A DNA stretch of 64,000 nucleotides from Pohlia nutans (taxonomy: Eukaryota > Streptophyta > Bryopsida > Bryales > Mniaceae), in the NCBI GenBank assembly GCA_022496805.1, contig CM040087.1:28544253-28608252 (forward strand), in the 5' to 3' direction. The translations under genes were made by a program, and so were the position numbers. The notes beneath the pieces are model-generated. The model worked only from the letters and a program-made list of their open reading frames with translations. It did no database searches and was not told where the DNA came from. Positions within the stretch are counted from its first letter, which is position 1. Every line of letters begins with the position of its first letter. Below, one piece after another: positions 45,960-57,839 of this stretch.

Positions 45960-47645
45960 ATGGCTACCGAGTACCGCATGATAGAGAAGTTTGACGGAGA
46001 AAATTGGCACATTTGGAAACTTAAAATTAAGTTCATCCTTATAGACAAGGGCCTCTGGAAAATTGTTTCCGGAAGAGTGCAAAAACCTTTTGGACCTGGA
46101 GTGACTCCAGAAGATGTCGAGAAATGGGAGGATCTAGATGAGAGGGCAATGTCATGTATTTGCTTACACATGAAAGATTCACAACTTCTTAATGTTAGCA
46201 AAGCCGAAAGCTCTGCTGAGGCTTGGGAGTCTTTAGAGACTCTGTATGAGCACAAAAATGCGGCTAGTCTTTTATTTCTTTTGCAACAGTTTTTCACCAT
46301 TAAGATGAGCGAAGGAGATAACATCGCGGCCCACATCAACAAAGTTCGGGAACTTGCCGAGCAACTTGCGTCAATCGGGGAGAAGGTTTCGGACCTTTGG
46401 ATGATTATGACGTTGTTGGGGAGTCTTCCGGAATCATACCAGACACTGGTGGTGACACTCGAGACAAAGGAGCCTAGTGCTTTGACAATGGAGATAGTAA
46501 CTGCACAGTTACAACAAGAAGAATCGCGACATCAAGGGAGCGGTTTATCCTGGGAGGCGGCACTCATGGTGACGAAAAACGATAAGTCGTACAACCATAG
46601 CCATGGTGATAGTAAATCCTCTCATGATCACAAAAAGAATGCCAAGTGTAGGTATTGTGGTAAGAAAGGACATTACGAAAAGGAGTGTCGGACCAAAGAG
46701 AGAGACTTTAAGTCTGGAAAACTGAAGAAAAGTTTTCAAAAGAACCAAGCTAATACTGTTAAAACCGAAGAAGATGACACGGCTTTTGTAGCTGCTTTAT
46801 CTGCGTCAGTGTCAAGTGACATATGGTACCTTGACTCGGGTGCTTCTCAGCACATGACCGGATGTAGAGCATGGTTTTCTAAGTACGAAAACCTATCACT
46901 AAGTCGGACTGTCACTTTAGGAGATGATAGAGACTTGATTATCAAAGGGAAGGGTTCGATCCCCTTTCAATTTCTACATGGTGATTGTATGGATGTACAA
47001 GACATCCTACATGTTGAAGGTTTACGTAAAAACCTTATTTCTTTGAGCAAGTTGAGGGATCAAAGATACCGCATCACATTTGATGATGTAGCAGATATTT
47101 TCACGTTCACGAAGGACGGCATTTCATTCTCTGCAGTTCGTTCGGGGACTTTGTACTTGTTACAAGGATCGGTGCAGAAATCATCGGAGGCACATTTATC
47201 ATTGGCAAAGCATGGCTTAGGGAAGGCCGACCTTTGGCATCAACGATATGGACACTTGTGCATCACCAACTTGAAGAAACTCAAAGAAGACAACCTTGTG
47301 CGTGATTTTGACATGGGTAAGAATTCAAAACTTGAATTTTGTGAAGGGTGTGTTTATGGAAAACAACATCGAGACAAATTTCCTAAAGATGGCGGTACGA
47401 GGGCTACGCGCATCCTCGAATTGGTACATAGCGATGTCAATGGACCGATGAAAACACCGACGCATGGAGGAGTTAAGTACTTTGTCCTTTTCATTGATGA
47501 TTTCACCAGAAAAACCTTTGTGTATTTTCTAACACAAAAGTCGCAAGTCCTTGAGAAATTCAAGGAATTCAAGGCATTTGTGGAGAACGAGACGGGGTGT
47601 CAAATCCAAACACTTTGGTCTGACAACGGGGGTGAGTATAAATAA
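45960..47645 (+). pseudogene. Copia gag, protease and first part of integrase (frame broken)
   Basis: From ATG 45960 the frame encodes a UBN2-type gag, a CCHC knuckle CRYCGKKGHYEKEC starting at residue 230, the aspartic protease site WYLDSGAS (D292), the GAG-pre-integrase zinc region (LWHQRYGH...CEGCVYGKQ) and integrase with the first two acidic catalytic positions (HSDVNGP, WSDNGGEY). It stops within an (AAAT)n run at 47639-47663. Compared with the expected reading, about 20 extra bases shift the frame and bring a stop. Confidence 0.9.
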
Positions 47646-47663
47646 ATAAATAAATAAATAAAT
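47639..47663. repeat. (AAAT)n microsatellite disrupting integrase
   Basis: About six AAAT units at the point where the coding frame changes from the gag-integrase frame to the downstream frame. Confidence 0.95.
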
Positions 47664-49387
47664 CAAAGGCTTTCAATGATTTTTGCCGAGAACATGGCAT
47701 TCAACGTCAGTTTAGCACGCCCTACACTCCACAGCAGAATGGAGTTGCAGAACGCAATAACCGGACACTTGTTGAAAGTGCACGGTGTATGCTTCAACAT
47801 GCAGGGCTTTCTAATGTATTTTGGGCTGAGGCGATCAATACGGCAGTATATGTGCTTAATCGAGCACCTACATCACCTGTGAAAGACAAGACTCCACAAG
47901 AAGCTTGGTCTGGTAAGAAACCAACCGTTGAACACTTTCGAGTCTTTGGATGTGATGCATATGCTCACGTTTCAGATGAGAAACGTACCAAACTGGACTT
48001 GAAGAGTGTTAAATGTATTTTCTTGGGATATTATGAGGGATCCAAATGCTACAGACTTTTTAATCCTGAGAAGAAGACAATTGTCAAGAGTCGGGATGTC
48101 AAGTTTGTAGAGGTGAGAGAAACTAAGGAAAAGGAAGGGATAGTTGAGGTTAGTAATGAACCTCTAGAATGTATCATCAAAGTTGAAAATTTTGTTGAAT
48201 CTGAGGACTCTTCATCCGAATCGGAGAATGAAGGTGAGGAAAAAGTGGGAGATTTAGTTGGTTCAACTGGTCGACGTCCACTTTCTGTCAAACAAATTCG
48301 TTCGGAGGCACGTAAAGTTTCACAAACTCAAGAGTTAGAGTCTATCTCTCCACCTCCACCTACCCCTAGGATTACTCGTTCACGAGCTCGAGAGATTGCA
48401 CGTGCACAAGCGGAGTCAGCTTCAAGTGCTTCAATTCCGATCACGACAGTCATAGATTCAGTATGTATGGCTCATGCTTTTCATACAAGCATTGATGAGC
48501 CATTAACCATATCTGAAGCTATGAGAAGGGATGATTCATCGAAATGGAAGGAGGCAATGGAATTAGAATTCCAAAGTCTCATCGACAACAAGACTTGGGA
48601 GCTTGTGCCATTACCAAAGGATCGCAAATCTTTAGCCACTCCTTTAGACGCCAACAGTAAATTGTCAAAGGACATGGCTCCACTAACTAGTGAGGATATA
48701 AACTCAATGGCGAGTATTCCTTATCAGAGTGCGGTGGGTAGTTTGGTTTATGCAATGATTGGCACTCGAGCTGATATTGCATATGCAGTGGGAGTAGTTA
48801 GTCAATACATGACGAATCCGGGACCATTACATTGGACTGCAGTCAAACGGATCTTTCGCTACCTCAAGGGTACGATGGATCATGGACTTAGCTACGGTGG
48901 GAGTCCAATTTCACAAGTGGTTGGATATTGTGATGCGGACTATGCGGGAGACATTGACACTCGCAAATCTACTACCGGATACACATTCTTATTATACGGT
49001 GGTGCTATCAGTTGGAACAGCAAGAAGCAACCAACAATTGATTTATCAACCACCGAAGCCGAATACATGGCAGCTACACATGCTGCTAAAGAGGCAATTT
49101 CGCTTCAACGATTTTTCAGAGACACTGGATTTCTGCAAGATGTTCCGATGACCATTTACAGCGACAATCAAAGTTACATCTCTCTTTCAAAGAATCCTAC
49201 ATTCTACGTTCGAATGAAACATGTTGAAATTCATCATCATTTTGTTCGTGAGAAGATTGAAGAGGGTAAGATTGACTTAGTTTTTTGTGGGACTCAGGAT
49301 ATGGTTGCAGATGTTTTGACCAAAGGACTTACACGTGAGAAACATAGTCGGTTCAAGGAAATGATGGGGATCATTAAATTGTACTAG
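47663..49387 (+). pseudogene. Copia integrase remainder fused to RNase H, reverse transcriptase deleted
   Basis: In a different frame from the upstream part, this region encodes the rest of integrase (TPQQNGVAERNNRT with the catalytic Glu; GKKPTVEHFRVFGC) and the start of the reverse transcriptase region (TWELVPLPKDRK). It then jumps, without losing frame, to sequence after the polymerase (PYQSAVGSLVYAMIGTRADIAYAVG) and RNase H (DADYAGDIDTRKSTTGY, TTEAEYMA, SDNQSYISLSKNP). The whole polymerase core with its YVDD site is missing, with the junction near 48630-48660. Confidence 0.9.
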
Positions 49388-49412
49388 TATCTAATATGTC
49401 ATTAAGTGGGAG

Positions 49413-49781
49413 TGTTAGAAGTACATTTACCGTGTTATTAATTCCTATTAGAACATGTGTTGGTTATGTACTTTGACAAAGTTGTTAGTTAACAACTTGT
49501 AGGCGGCGTAGCCGTAGTTGCCGTAGTAGCCGTCATAATCGTCATAGCCGTTTTGGCGGTAATAGCCGTTATGGCGGTAATAGCCGTAGTCTTGTAGGTA
49601 ATTGACTACGTGTGTTCACACTTGGTGTGAATGGTCTAAGTCACTTAGACCATTGTATAAGAGCTCGGGGGTGAGGCTCTTGATCATATCTTGATCATAC
49701 CTCTACGGTTGGGTGGAGAGCTCCAATTTCATTTGCATTAGTAAAACTCCTATCTTCATAAACACCTCTTGTTTTTCTACA
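49413..49781 (+). repeat. 3' LTR
   Basis: Same length as the 5' LTR. One T/C difference was seen (near 49753). Confidence 0.95.
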
Positions 49782-50173
49782 TTGGTGAATGTGAATTTCA
49801 AGAGGTTAAAGTGTGCATGGCCTGATGATTTTTACAATTGCAGTTTGACGCAATAAAATGAAAATGAATATGGATGAGGAAGATGGTGTGTTGTATACCA
49901 CTCCTAAATTGAAGTCGCATAAAGTCTTGAATGTGCTATATCCTGAGGGATAAAAGGATGTTGTGCAGATTACAACCGAACACATTAAAATTTTAGAAGA
50001 AAATTCCGGCCTGCCTGCATATCTTAATGACATACTTTTAGATTTATATATGAGGTATGTTTAATTTTAACATTATGTTTTTATAATATTTTGCTTTCTA
50101 TTATATTTATTTTAGTGTAAATTGCTATATAATATTGTGGTGGTGATGCAGATATCTTCAATCAAAGCATTAG

Positions 50174-51428
50174 GGGAAAATTGTGGTCGCAAAGGGGCCC
50201 TGGAGACTGTCACGTGGGAGCAAAATTTGGGCCAGCCCGTGCACTTTTGACGAGGGAACCAATGGTGCCACCGTGGTGCCAGCAAGCCGGGTTTCAGGGT
50301 GTCGAGCCAATCGCGTTGAAGGAGCGCGTGTGTTCGGGCGGGGAGACGATTTTGGGGCGGACAGGAAGCGCCGCTGCAGCGCACAAATCCCGAGCCGGTC
50401 GAGTGCTGTCAGTAGGCCTTCACGGTTCAATTTATGAAATCTGTCATGAGTCCGGCCACTTAATTTTTCCACAAACGTCAGCGATGCTGCACCTTGAAAC
50501 GGAGTTGTGGAGGGGACGACATGCTGCCAACGGCTACCTCGACCAGTCGCTACATTGGAGGCGTTTGTGGTGCTCGGCAGAACAGGTTTGTGGGACGATG
50601 GTTGTGGCGCGGGCGATGGCCATGGCGTTGGCGTGGGCGATGCCGCTGGCATTGGCGTTTAGGATCGATTTGTGGAAGCATTGGTTTAGGGTCGCTTCAA
50701 TTAGTCAGAGCTGCGAGGTGCCCACGTGATTGGGAGTTACGGTGGGGTTTGGGCAGCGATTTTGTATAAATCTGGTATGTTCCAGGATTTAGGGTGGAAA
50801 TGTGGCCTTCTCCGATCGCTGGCAACATAATCTGCCGTTCGCTGCCAGCGGGCTGTAAAACTTGTAGTTTTCTGGTTTTTTCCAAAATTCTGCCGTGATA
50901 TAATGTGATTCGTGTTGCATTGAAAGGGTTTAGGGTCGTATGCGGGTTTATCAAATATTAGAATTTCCGGTACATACTCTGGCGTTTGTTGCCATCGAGG
51001 GCATATCTTGTACTACTGTGGGTTTCTTGGATGTGTTGACATCACATTACCTGGCCCTTGCTGCCATCAAAGGCAGAACCTGTAGTTTTAGGGTGTCTTC
51101 CACTATTCTGTCATTGCGCTGGCATGGCTAGACGGCCAAATTCCCAAGTGTAGAGTGTTCTGCTGCATAACAATCAAGACGGAGAGGGCAACTGGATCCC
51201 TATGAGGTTGGGCTGTGATTCATGGGTTATGCTGCAACCAACGTCGGAGGGGCCTTGGGGTAGAGAGGCAAGGCGGCATGGTGGAGATAATTTTCGAGGC
51301 GCCTTCAAAGCGCAGATCATAGATTTCTCGTGGACATCTGGTGTGCGTGGAGAAATCAACCTGGATAAAGTGCTTGTGCGACATGCGTACCAGCCTCGCC
51401 ATCTACGTTTGGATCCAGCATTGGCAAC
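50174..51428. other. GC-rich non-repetitive segment, no gene assigned
   Basis: Base composition rises sharply here. Open frames occur on both strands (for example 50170-50652 minus, Pro/Ser-rich; 51202-51428 plus) but none has a recognisable family. It could be a promoter or exon of a gene cut by the CACTA insertion at 51432. Confidence 0.3.
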
Positions 51429-52129
51429 GAACACTATAAGAAACCTGTGTTTTTTGTGATGTTCAAAAAGATGTCCCGGGTGTCATCAGGACATCCCCGT
51501 TTACATTGGCCGGACGCAGTAACACGTGTAACACGAAAAAACGTCCCATCACGTCTTGGCGAACGCGTGGACATCCAAATGTTTTTGGCCATTTTGAGCG
51601 GTAGAAAATGGTGCCACGTCGACGCCACATCAGCGGCACAATTTCGGGCAGTGCCACATGGCGATGAACTTCATCCAAACGTGTGGTGACGTGGAATGGG
51701 ACGCTGGCCCACCAATGGATGACGTGGAGGCGGGAAATGCTGACGTGGCGTGCCACGTCAGCCGAGGTATGGGTGGTATTCATTCTACAATCACGTTCTC
51801 TAGGACGTCTCTGCGGACACGGCTATGTTTCGCGAGACATCCCGTGCTGACGGCGAGATGTCCGCCCCGATGTCACGGGTCGTCGCGTACTGTGTCTTCA
51901 TGTTCGTATTGTTGGACATCGCTATGTGGCAGACGACGTTACAGTTGACATGGGCATGTCCTCAAGTACGTCTTAGTCCCTTGCACATGGGGAGTGGGGT
52001 GTTATCGTATATGTCTCTAGGGATGTCAACGCGTCTGACATGACATCTTCTGAGATATGGACTTGCTCACATTGTGTAATTGACGGTGTTTCCGAGGATG
52101 TAACCACGCTATAAGAAACATCAGTGCGT

Positions 52130-52700
52130 TGTATCTGATGACCAAAGTCGTCGTTTGGACGTTTCTACGTAGACGTCCCACGGTTCTCTAGGACGTCTCA
52201 GGAAACATCCACTGAGTATTTTTGAATGTTTAGGAAGACATCGTCATGTCTTTCGAAGTCGTCCTAGATAACATCTCCGCGTCATGTACTACGTGCTACA
52301 GAGACGTCAGCGATGAGACGTAGTCGTCCCACAAAACATCCGCAAGTCACGTGATACGTGTTATAAAAGACATCAGTATGACGATACAGACGTCCGAGAA
52401 AACATCCCCACGTCATGTATATGTAAGAAGTTAGACATCAGCCTCGACACGTAGTCATCCCACAAAACATCCGCATGTCACGTATCAAGAGTTATAAAAG
52501 ACATCATCATGATCACCCAATCGTCTGACAAAACGTCCCCACGTCATGTACCACGTCTTACATGGACATCATCGTCATCACACAGTCCTTCCATAAAACA
52601 TCCCTATGTCACTTATTACTTGTTTTAGAAGACATCATTATAATCACACAGTCGTCCTAGATAACATCCCCATGCCATGTATGACGTGTCTGACAAGACA
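52130..52700. repeat. Subterminal tandem array, about 60-70-bp unit
   Basis: Repeated pattern of AAAACATCC(C/G)CA(C/T)GTCA followed by about 25 bp and AGACATCA, at about 52331, 52391, 52461, 52529, 52591 and 52658. Likely clustered transposase-binding sites. Confidence 0.7.
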
Positions 52701-53456
52701 TCCTTCGCTATACTTAGACGTCTCACGTCGCATGCTCACGTCACCATGAGAACATTCACTGAGACATTGCGGTTTACCATCTACACATCCTCACGTCATA
52801 TTCTACACATTATACAATACATCTCTTGTAACACTAGTACAAACCATGGCATTTTGCCACCAATCAAATTTTGCAAAAAACACCAAAGTCATGTGTTGGT
52901 GCTATGTAGCACCAATGTTGGTGACAAAAATACATTCTCACCTCCATTCATGTTTATACGTGAAATTTACATGGATTTGATAGTTTTAACAATTCGATGT
53001 CTATTATTCGTATATTGTTGGATTTTAAAGCCAATTAAAGCACATAACCAATTTATTTTTCTTTTATTTTTCACGTATTATTAGTACTCCGATTTTTCAT
53101 AATCTAATAATTCGTTATTGTTGAAATAATAAACTTTTATCATGTATTTGAGACTACATTATTCCTGTATGTATTAAATTTATGTTTAAGATATGTTGCA
53201 TATTTTTATCACAACATTCTTATTTACAAGAACATACATAATAAAGATTCAACAAAGTATGATAATTTATATTCACGTCATCTTTCAATTAGTGAAAAAT
53301 ATCACATAACATAAGAAATGAATGTATTATGTCCTACGTAAACTTCAAGAAATTCATGAATTATGACTTAAATCAATTTGAGAAATAGACAAATTATGTT
53401 CTACGTGAATTTGAGAAATACGTGAATTATATTTTACGTGAATTTCAAGAAAAAAT

Positions 53457-54425
53457 CCTCTTATTATGAAAATAAAAGAGCTCCTCATCAAACACTTTAC
53501 AACATCTACACATGAAAAATAATGTTCAAAAATGTTTTGTATTGCAAAAGTTATAAAGGTTTAAAAATTACTACATGTTTTTCTAACTCTGCTGTCACTT
53601 TAAATTGAATAGAGAAAAACTTCTAAATTTTTTACTAAATTTTTTATTGGAGTACATTCCTCATTACAACACCTACCCATGAAAAGAAAAAACGATCAAA
53701 AATGTATTGTATTGCAAAAGTTATAAAGGTTTAAAAATTACTACATGTTTTTCTAACTCTGCTGTCACTTTAAATTGAATAGAGAAAAACTCCTAAATAT
53801 TTTACTAATTTTTTTTATTGGACCACGTTCCTCTTTACAATACCTACCCATGAAAAAAAAAAACGATCAAAAATGTATTGTATTGCAAAAGTTATAAAGG
53901 TTTAAAAATTACTACATGTTTTTCTAACTCTGCTGTCACTTTAAATTGAATAGAGAAAAACTCCTAAATGTTTTACTAAATTTTTTTATTGGAGCACGTT
54001 CCTCATTACAATACCTACCCATTAAAAAGAAAAAAACGATCAAAAATGTATTGTATTGCAAAAGTTATAAAGGTTTAAAAATTACTACATGTTTTATTAA
54101 CTCTGCTATCACTTTAAATTGAACAGAGAAAAACTCCTAAATGTTTTACTAAATTTTTTTATTGGAGTACATTCCTCATTACAACACCTACCCATGAAAA
54201 AAAAAGACGATCAAAAATGTATTGTATTGCAAAAGTTATAAAGGTTTAAAAATTACTACATGTTTTTCTAACTCTGCTGTCACTTTAAATTGAATAATGA
54301 AAAACTCCTAAATGTTTTACTAAAATTTTTTTTGGAGCACGTTCCTCATTTCAATACCTACCCATGAAAATAAAAAACGTTCAAAAATGTATTATATTGC
54401 AAAAGTTATGACCGTTTGAAAATTT
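53457..54425. repeat. Tandem array of about 170-bp units (six copies)
   Basis: The word GCAAAAGTTATAAAGG or a close variant recurs at about 53544, 53714, 53884, 54058, 54229 and 54399, giving periods of 170, 170, 174, 171 and 170 bp. Units are highly similar; the last is partial. Confidence 0.92.
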
Positions 54426-54489
54426 TACCAAACAATGTAAATTGCTGAATTTATTTGGTAATTGTATATTATCGATTTTTCAAGTGTTT

Positions 54490-54590
54490 TGTGCATGAGA
54501 AGCGGGTTGGGAAAGTGGTGATAGATCATACCCATAACCATGAGGTCTTGGGTTCGGCTCTCATGGCCGACATGTGATGATGTGGAGTTG
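54490..54590 (+). repeat. tRNA-like SINE head fragment
   Basis: AGCGGGTTGGGAAAGTGG (A-box-like) is followed by CTTGGGTTCGGCTCTC (B-box-like, GGTTCGNNTCC), consistent with a tRNA-derived SINE piece inside the nested CACTA element. Confidence 0.4.
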
Positions 54591-56050
54591 TGGGTTGACC
54601 GCGATGACGGTAGAGTAGACTTGGCGTTGACTAGGGATTCATGGTCAAAGGTGTGCAATAGTAGATTCGGGCAGCCAGAATTTTCCAGGGCAGCAAGAAA
54701 TTTTCCGGGCAGCTAGTGTTTTCCGAGTAGCCAGAATCTTTCCGGGCAGCCAAATTTTCTGGGCAGCGCAGATTTTTTTCACAGCATTCAAATTTCACAA
54801 CTTTTAAATTTCAGAATTTGTAAATTGAAGAGGATTACGTGATTTGCAATATCAACGTAATGAAGTGGATATTTTTTTTGTTTTATGACAGAGTGTTCAA
54901 AAACACCAATTAATTACAATTCAAAAGTTGGTGCATCCTTAAAAATGCACCAATTTATTGGTGCAAAACTTGGTGGCAAAATACTATGTTTTGTACTAGT
55001 GTAACATTCACTCGTCTCACTGAGCACTCACACGTCACACTGCAGAGTGTTCCAAATGTCCACAAGATTGATAGCTGTGAGTCACGTATACGTTTTCGCA
55101 TTGCATATCTATAACACATTGTAAAATCAATGTTCAAAAGTCATAACAATATTGTTTGTGACCTCATAGCGCAAAATGCACATCTACTGATAAGTCAAAC
55201 GACAACATCCATGTACTACGCACCCACGTCTTTCACTCGATCCAATGTCCTCGCTTGCTGTCGGTGCTCCCCTATGACCTTCATACCTTTCCGCACTTGT
55301 CCATCGCTGCACCTGTTCGACATGCCAACAATGCATGTCGTTAAACAAATGATACACGACCAAATACAATTGCATTATTTCACGTTCGCGGGACGAGCAT
55401 TTCTCAATCAATTTTGGTCCACCCGTTCTTATCAGCGTAACCCTACACCGAATCTATGTCAACGTTCTGGATGCCTGACACTGTAGTATACAAGCTACAT
55501 CATGTGCCAAGAAGTGTCTGGGGATGTTCTAACAGACGTCTTTGACGCTTCTAGAGACGTCTACGTGATTTAGCGGACGTCTTCGAAGACGTCTTCCAAA
55601 ACATCCGTGTTGTACGCCACCGTTAATCTCTCCTGCAGTGGGTCACCAGCATGTGCTTATGATTACAAGGGTTTTAGGTGCAATCACTCACCTAAATCCT
55701 TGCACGCCCCTTTCTTCATTTCTTCTTGGTGGACTCCGCTCTTGTTGAGGTGCCTACCTGCACTTGTGAAATGATAGCATGTTTAGAGACTCTTTCTATG
55801 CAATGTCTATGTATACTGTGGAATATATTGTTGCCCCACATATATAACATAATATGACATACATCATACAATATAACATACACGCAATTTAGAACTTCAA
55901 AGTATTACACTTCATAATCATTACACGGAAGATGACAGCATACACTGGTACATGTGTGAAGCCTACAGCTGCATCTCCCTCCTCTAAGCCCCCTCCTTCA
56001 TCTCCAAATCTGCGAGTACAACGTATCCCATTCAATCAGTACAGCTAAAG

Positions 56051-56052
<2 letters not shown>

Positions 56053-56087
<35 letters not shown>
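56053..56087. repeat. (AT)n microsatellite
   Basis: About 17 AT units in the CACTA interior. Confidence 0.98.
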
Positions 56088-56089
<2 letters not shown>

Positions 56090-56469
56090 AAGACATTACT
56101 GTAGCAAAGCACACAAAAGCAGCTATCAAGTGATGTGATGTCTAATTCCAAAATATGATAAATCGTGGTCAGTTCAAAACATTGTGTTGTATTTAAATCT
56201 GCCACATGTCATAACGGATGTCCGAGTGGACGTCTCTGGTGTTCGTCGACGCTATGTGGGACGTCACGCACAACACGTTAGTGTTGCTAATGTCTGCATA
56301 ACAGTAATTGGCGCAGTATGTAAAGGTGCGAGAAGGCACATAGCAGCAAGCTATACAACATCCACAAATGCTTGCAATGGCTTGCTGTCCCAATCACATT
56401 CTTCATCACCATTGCACATAGAATACAGGGCTGTAGAATTAGGAGCTGAGGTATAGACATCCAACCCAA

Positions 56470-56600
56470 ACATCTGTGGTGACATCTTTGGTGACATCTC
56501 TGGTGACATCTATAGTGACATCTCTGATGACATCTTTGGTGCCATGTCCAATGACAAGTCTGGTAACATTGTTAATGACATCTCTAGTGACATCTATGAT
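56470..56600. repeat. 12-bp tandem repeat (CTNTGGTGACAT)
   Basis: About ten consecutive 12-bp units such as CTTTGGTGACAT and CTATAGTGACAT, each carrying the GACATC word that marks the whole element. Confidence 0.9.
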
Positions 56601-56735
56601 GTAAATATATGGTGCATGCTACGAACATGAAGGCTATACCTGCATACACTCGCTTGAAAAACCGCTAATTTGCAAGTCGCGACCGCCCTTCCCAGTTGTG
56701 TCTGGGATTCAAGTCTTTAGCGCTGCATATACTAG

Positions 56736-57264
56736 GATACTACAAGTTTTAGAGTTTCTTCCACAACAAATCAAATACTACAAGTTTTAGGGTTTCTTCT
56801 ACAACAAATCAAATATAAGAAGTTTTAAAGTTTCTTCCACAACAAATCAAATACTACAAATTTTAGGGTTTCATCCACAACAAATCAAGTACTACAAATT
56901 TTAGGGTTTCTTCCACAACAAATCAAATACTAGAAGTTTTAGAGTTTCTTCCACAACAAATCAAATACTACAAGTTTTAGGGTTTCATCCACAACAAATC
57001 AAGTACTACAAATTTTAGGGTTTCTTCTACAACAAATCAAATACTAGAAGTTTTAGAGTTTCTTCCACAACAAATCAAATACTACAAGTTTTAGGGTTTC
57101 TTCCACAACAAATCAAATACTACAAATTTTAAGGTTTCATCCACAACAAATCAAGTACTACAAGTTTTAGGGTTTCTTCCACAACAAATCAAATACTACA
57201 AGTTTTAGAGTTTCTTCCACAACAAATCAAATACTACAAGTTTTAGGGTTTCTTCCACAACAAC
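56736..57264. repeat. 38-bp minisatellite with telobox-like core
   Basis: About 14 units of 38 bp, each with AGTTTTAGGGTTTC (or TTTTAGAGTTTC) and TTCCACAACAAATCAA. AAACCCTAA is the plant telobox, so many units carry a near or perfect telobox on the minus strand. Confidence 0.95.
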
Positions 57265-57839
57265 ACCTTCTTCATAGTGTCATACAAGATGCCTTTGAAA
57301 TCCACATACACCAGTTTCTTCATCAAATTTCCCCCCCCCCCTCCGTCGTTGACCTCGCCGGCGTCGCCGCCATACTTCCAAAGCCACGTAGCATCCTCAC
57401 TTGTGTCCACTTAGAGAGAAAAAGGGAAACAATGAGTCTAAAAATAGATATCAACACTTTTGAAAACCTCTACACTCTAAACTCTAACTTCTTGGAAAAA
57501 TGAAGGCAAAAATGAGCTTTGTGCAGCCTCTAATTCCTCTTAAAGGTCTCATGACCTAACTTTGGCTGCGGCAGCTAACCCTAGCCGCCTCTGTTCATCC
57601 AGTGAACTCGATGAAAATCATCCCAGTCGATGTTTGCAGTGACACATGGACGTCATCTTAGACGTCTTCATGGACTTCATCTTAGACATCTTCATGGACA
57701 GCTGGATGTCATCATTGATGTCCTTCGAAACATTCCAATGTTGGCTAGTGATTGTAATTTTTGAATTCATATTGCACTTAGATAAACTTAAAGACTTCAT
57801 ATTACTGAGACATTTTGTTTTTCTAAAACTGTTTTACTT

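Larger units (their letters stand above)
44931..49781 (+). mobile_element. Ty1/copia LTR retrotransposon, young, internally deleted
   Basis: A 4851-bp element with 369-bp LTRs (44931-45299, 49413-49781), starting TGTTAG and ending CTACA. The LTRs differ at one position seen by eye. Target duplication TTGGT lies on both sides (44926-44930, 49782-49786). A primer binding site TGGTATCAGAGC follows the 5' LTR, complementary to initiator tRNA-Met. A purine tract AAGTGGGAG precedes the 3' LTR. The gag-pol frame is broken by a microsatellite and lacks reverse transcriptase, so the copy is non-autonomous, and its recent insertion implies helper proteins from another copy. Confidence 0.95.
44788..50173 (+). 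pseudogene. Decayed Ulp1-like SUMO protease (C48) gene, split by a copia insertion
   Basis: The exon-like segment 49844-50054 encodes YPEG then, after an in-frame TAA at 49951-49953, KDVVQITTEHIKILEENSG and LPAYLNDILLDLYMR. This resembles the start of the Ulp1/SENP catalytic domain (YP...I...DI..L.....LND..IDFY). It ends at a good donor (GTATGT); the next segment 50152-50173 continues YLQSKH in phase, then stops at TAG. The segment 44788-44884 is open and ends at a GTAAGT donor. The copia element 44931-49781 lies in the intron between them. The catalytic His, Asp and Cys regions are not present. Premature stops make this a pseudogene fragment. Assignment rests on a short motif. Confidence 0.5.
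52832..55001. mobile_element. Nested non-autonomous CACTA element of another family
   Basis: 2170 bp with ends CACTAGTACAAACCATGG and, read inward from the right, CACTAGTACAAAACATAG. The inverted ends continue through TTTTGCCACCAA. TAA flanks both sides (52829-52831, 55002-55004). The ends also contain several TTGGTGCA words. No transposase. The interior holds the 170-bp array. Confidence 0.85.

Noticed and set aside
50170..50652. Pro/Ser-rich minus-strand ORF as a gene
   Set aside because: The composition reflects GC-rich DNA, overlapping plus-strand frames are equally open, and no domain or splice context supports it.
53457..54425. CRISPR-like array
   Set aside because: The units are contiguous tandem repeats without unique spacers, in a eukaryotic transposon.
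56736..57264. Interstitial telomere
   Set aside because: The TTTAGGG words are embedded in a 38-bp unit and are not head-to-tail telomeric repeats.
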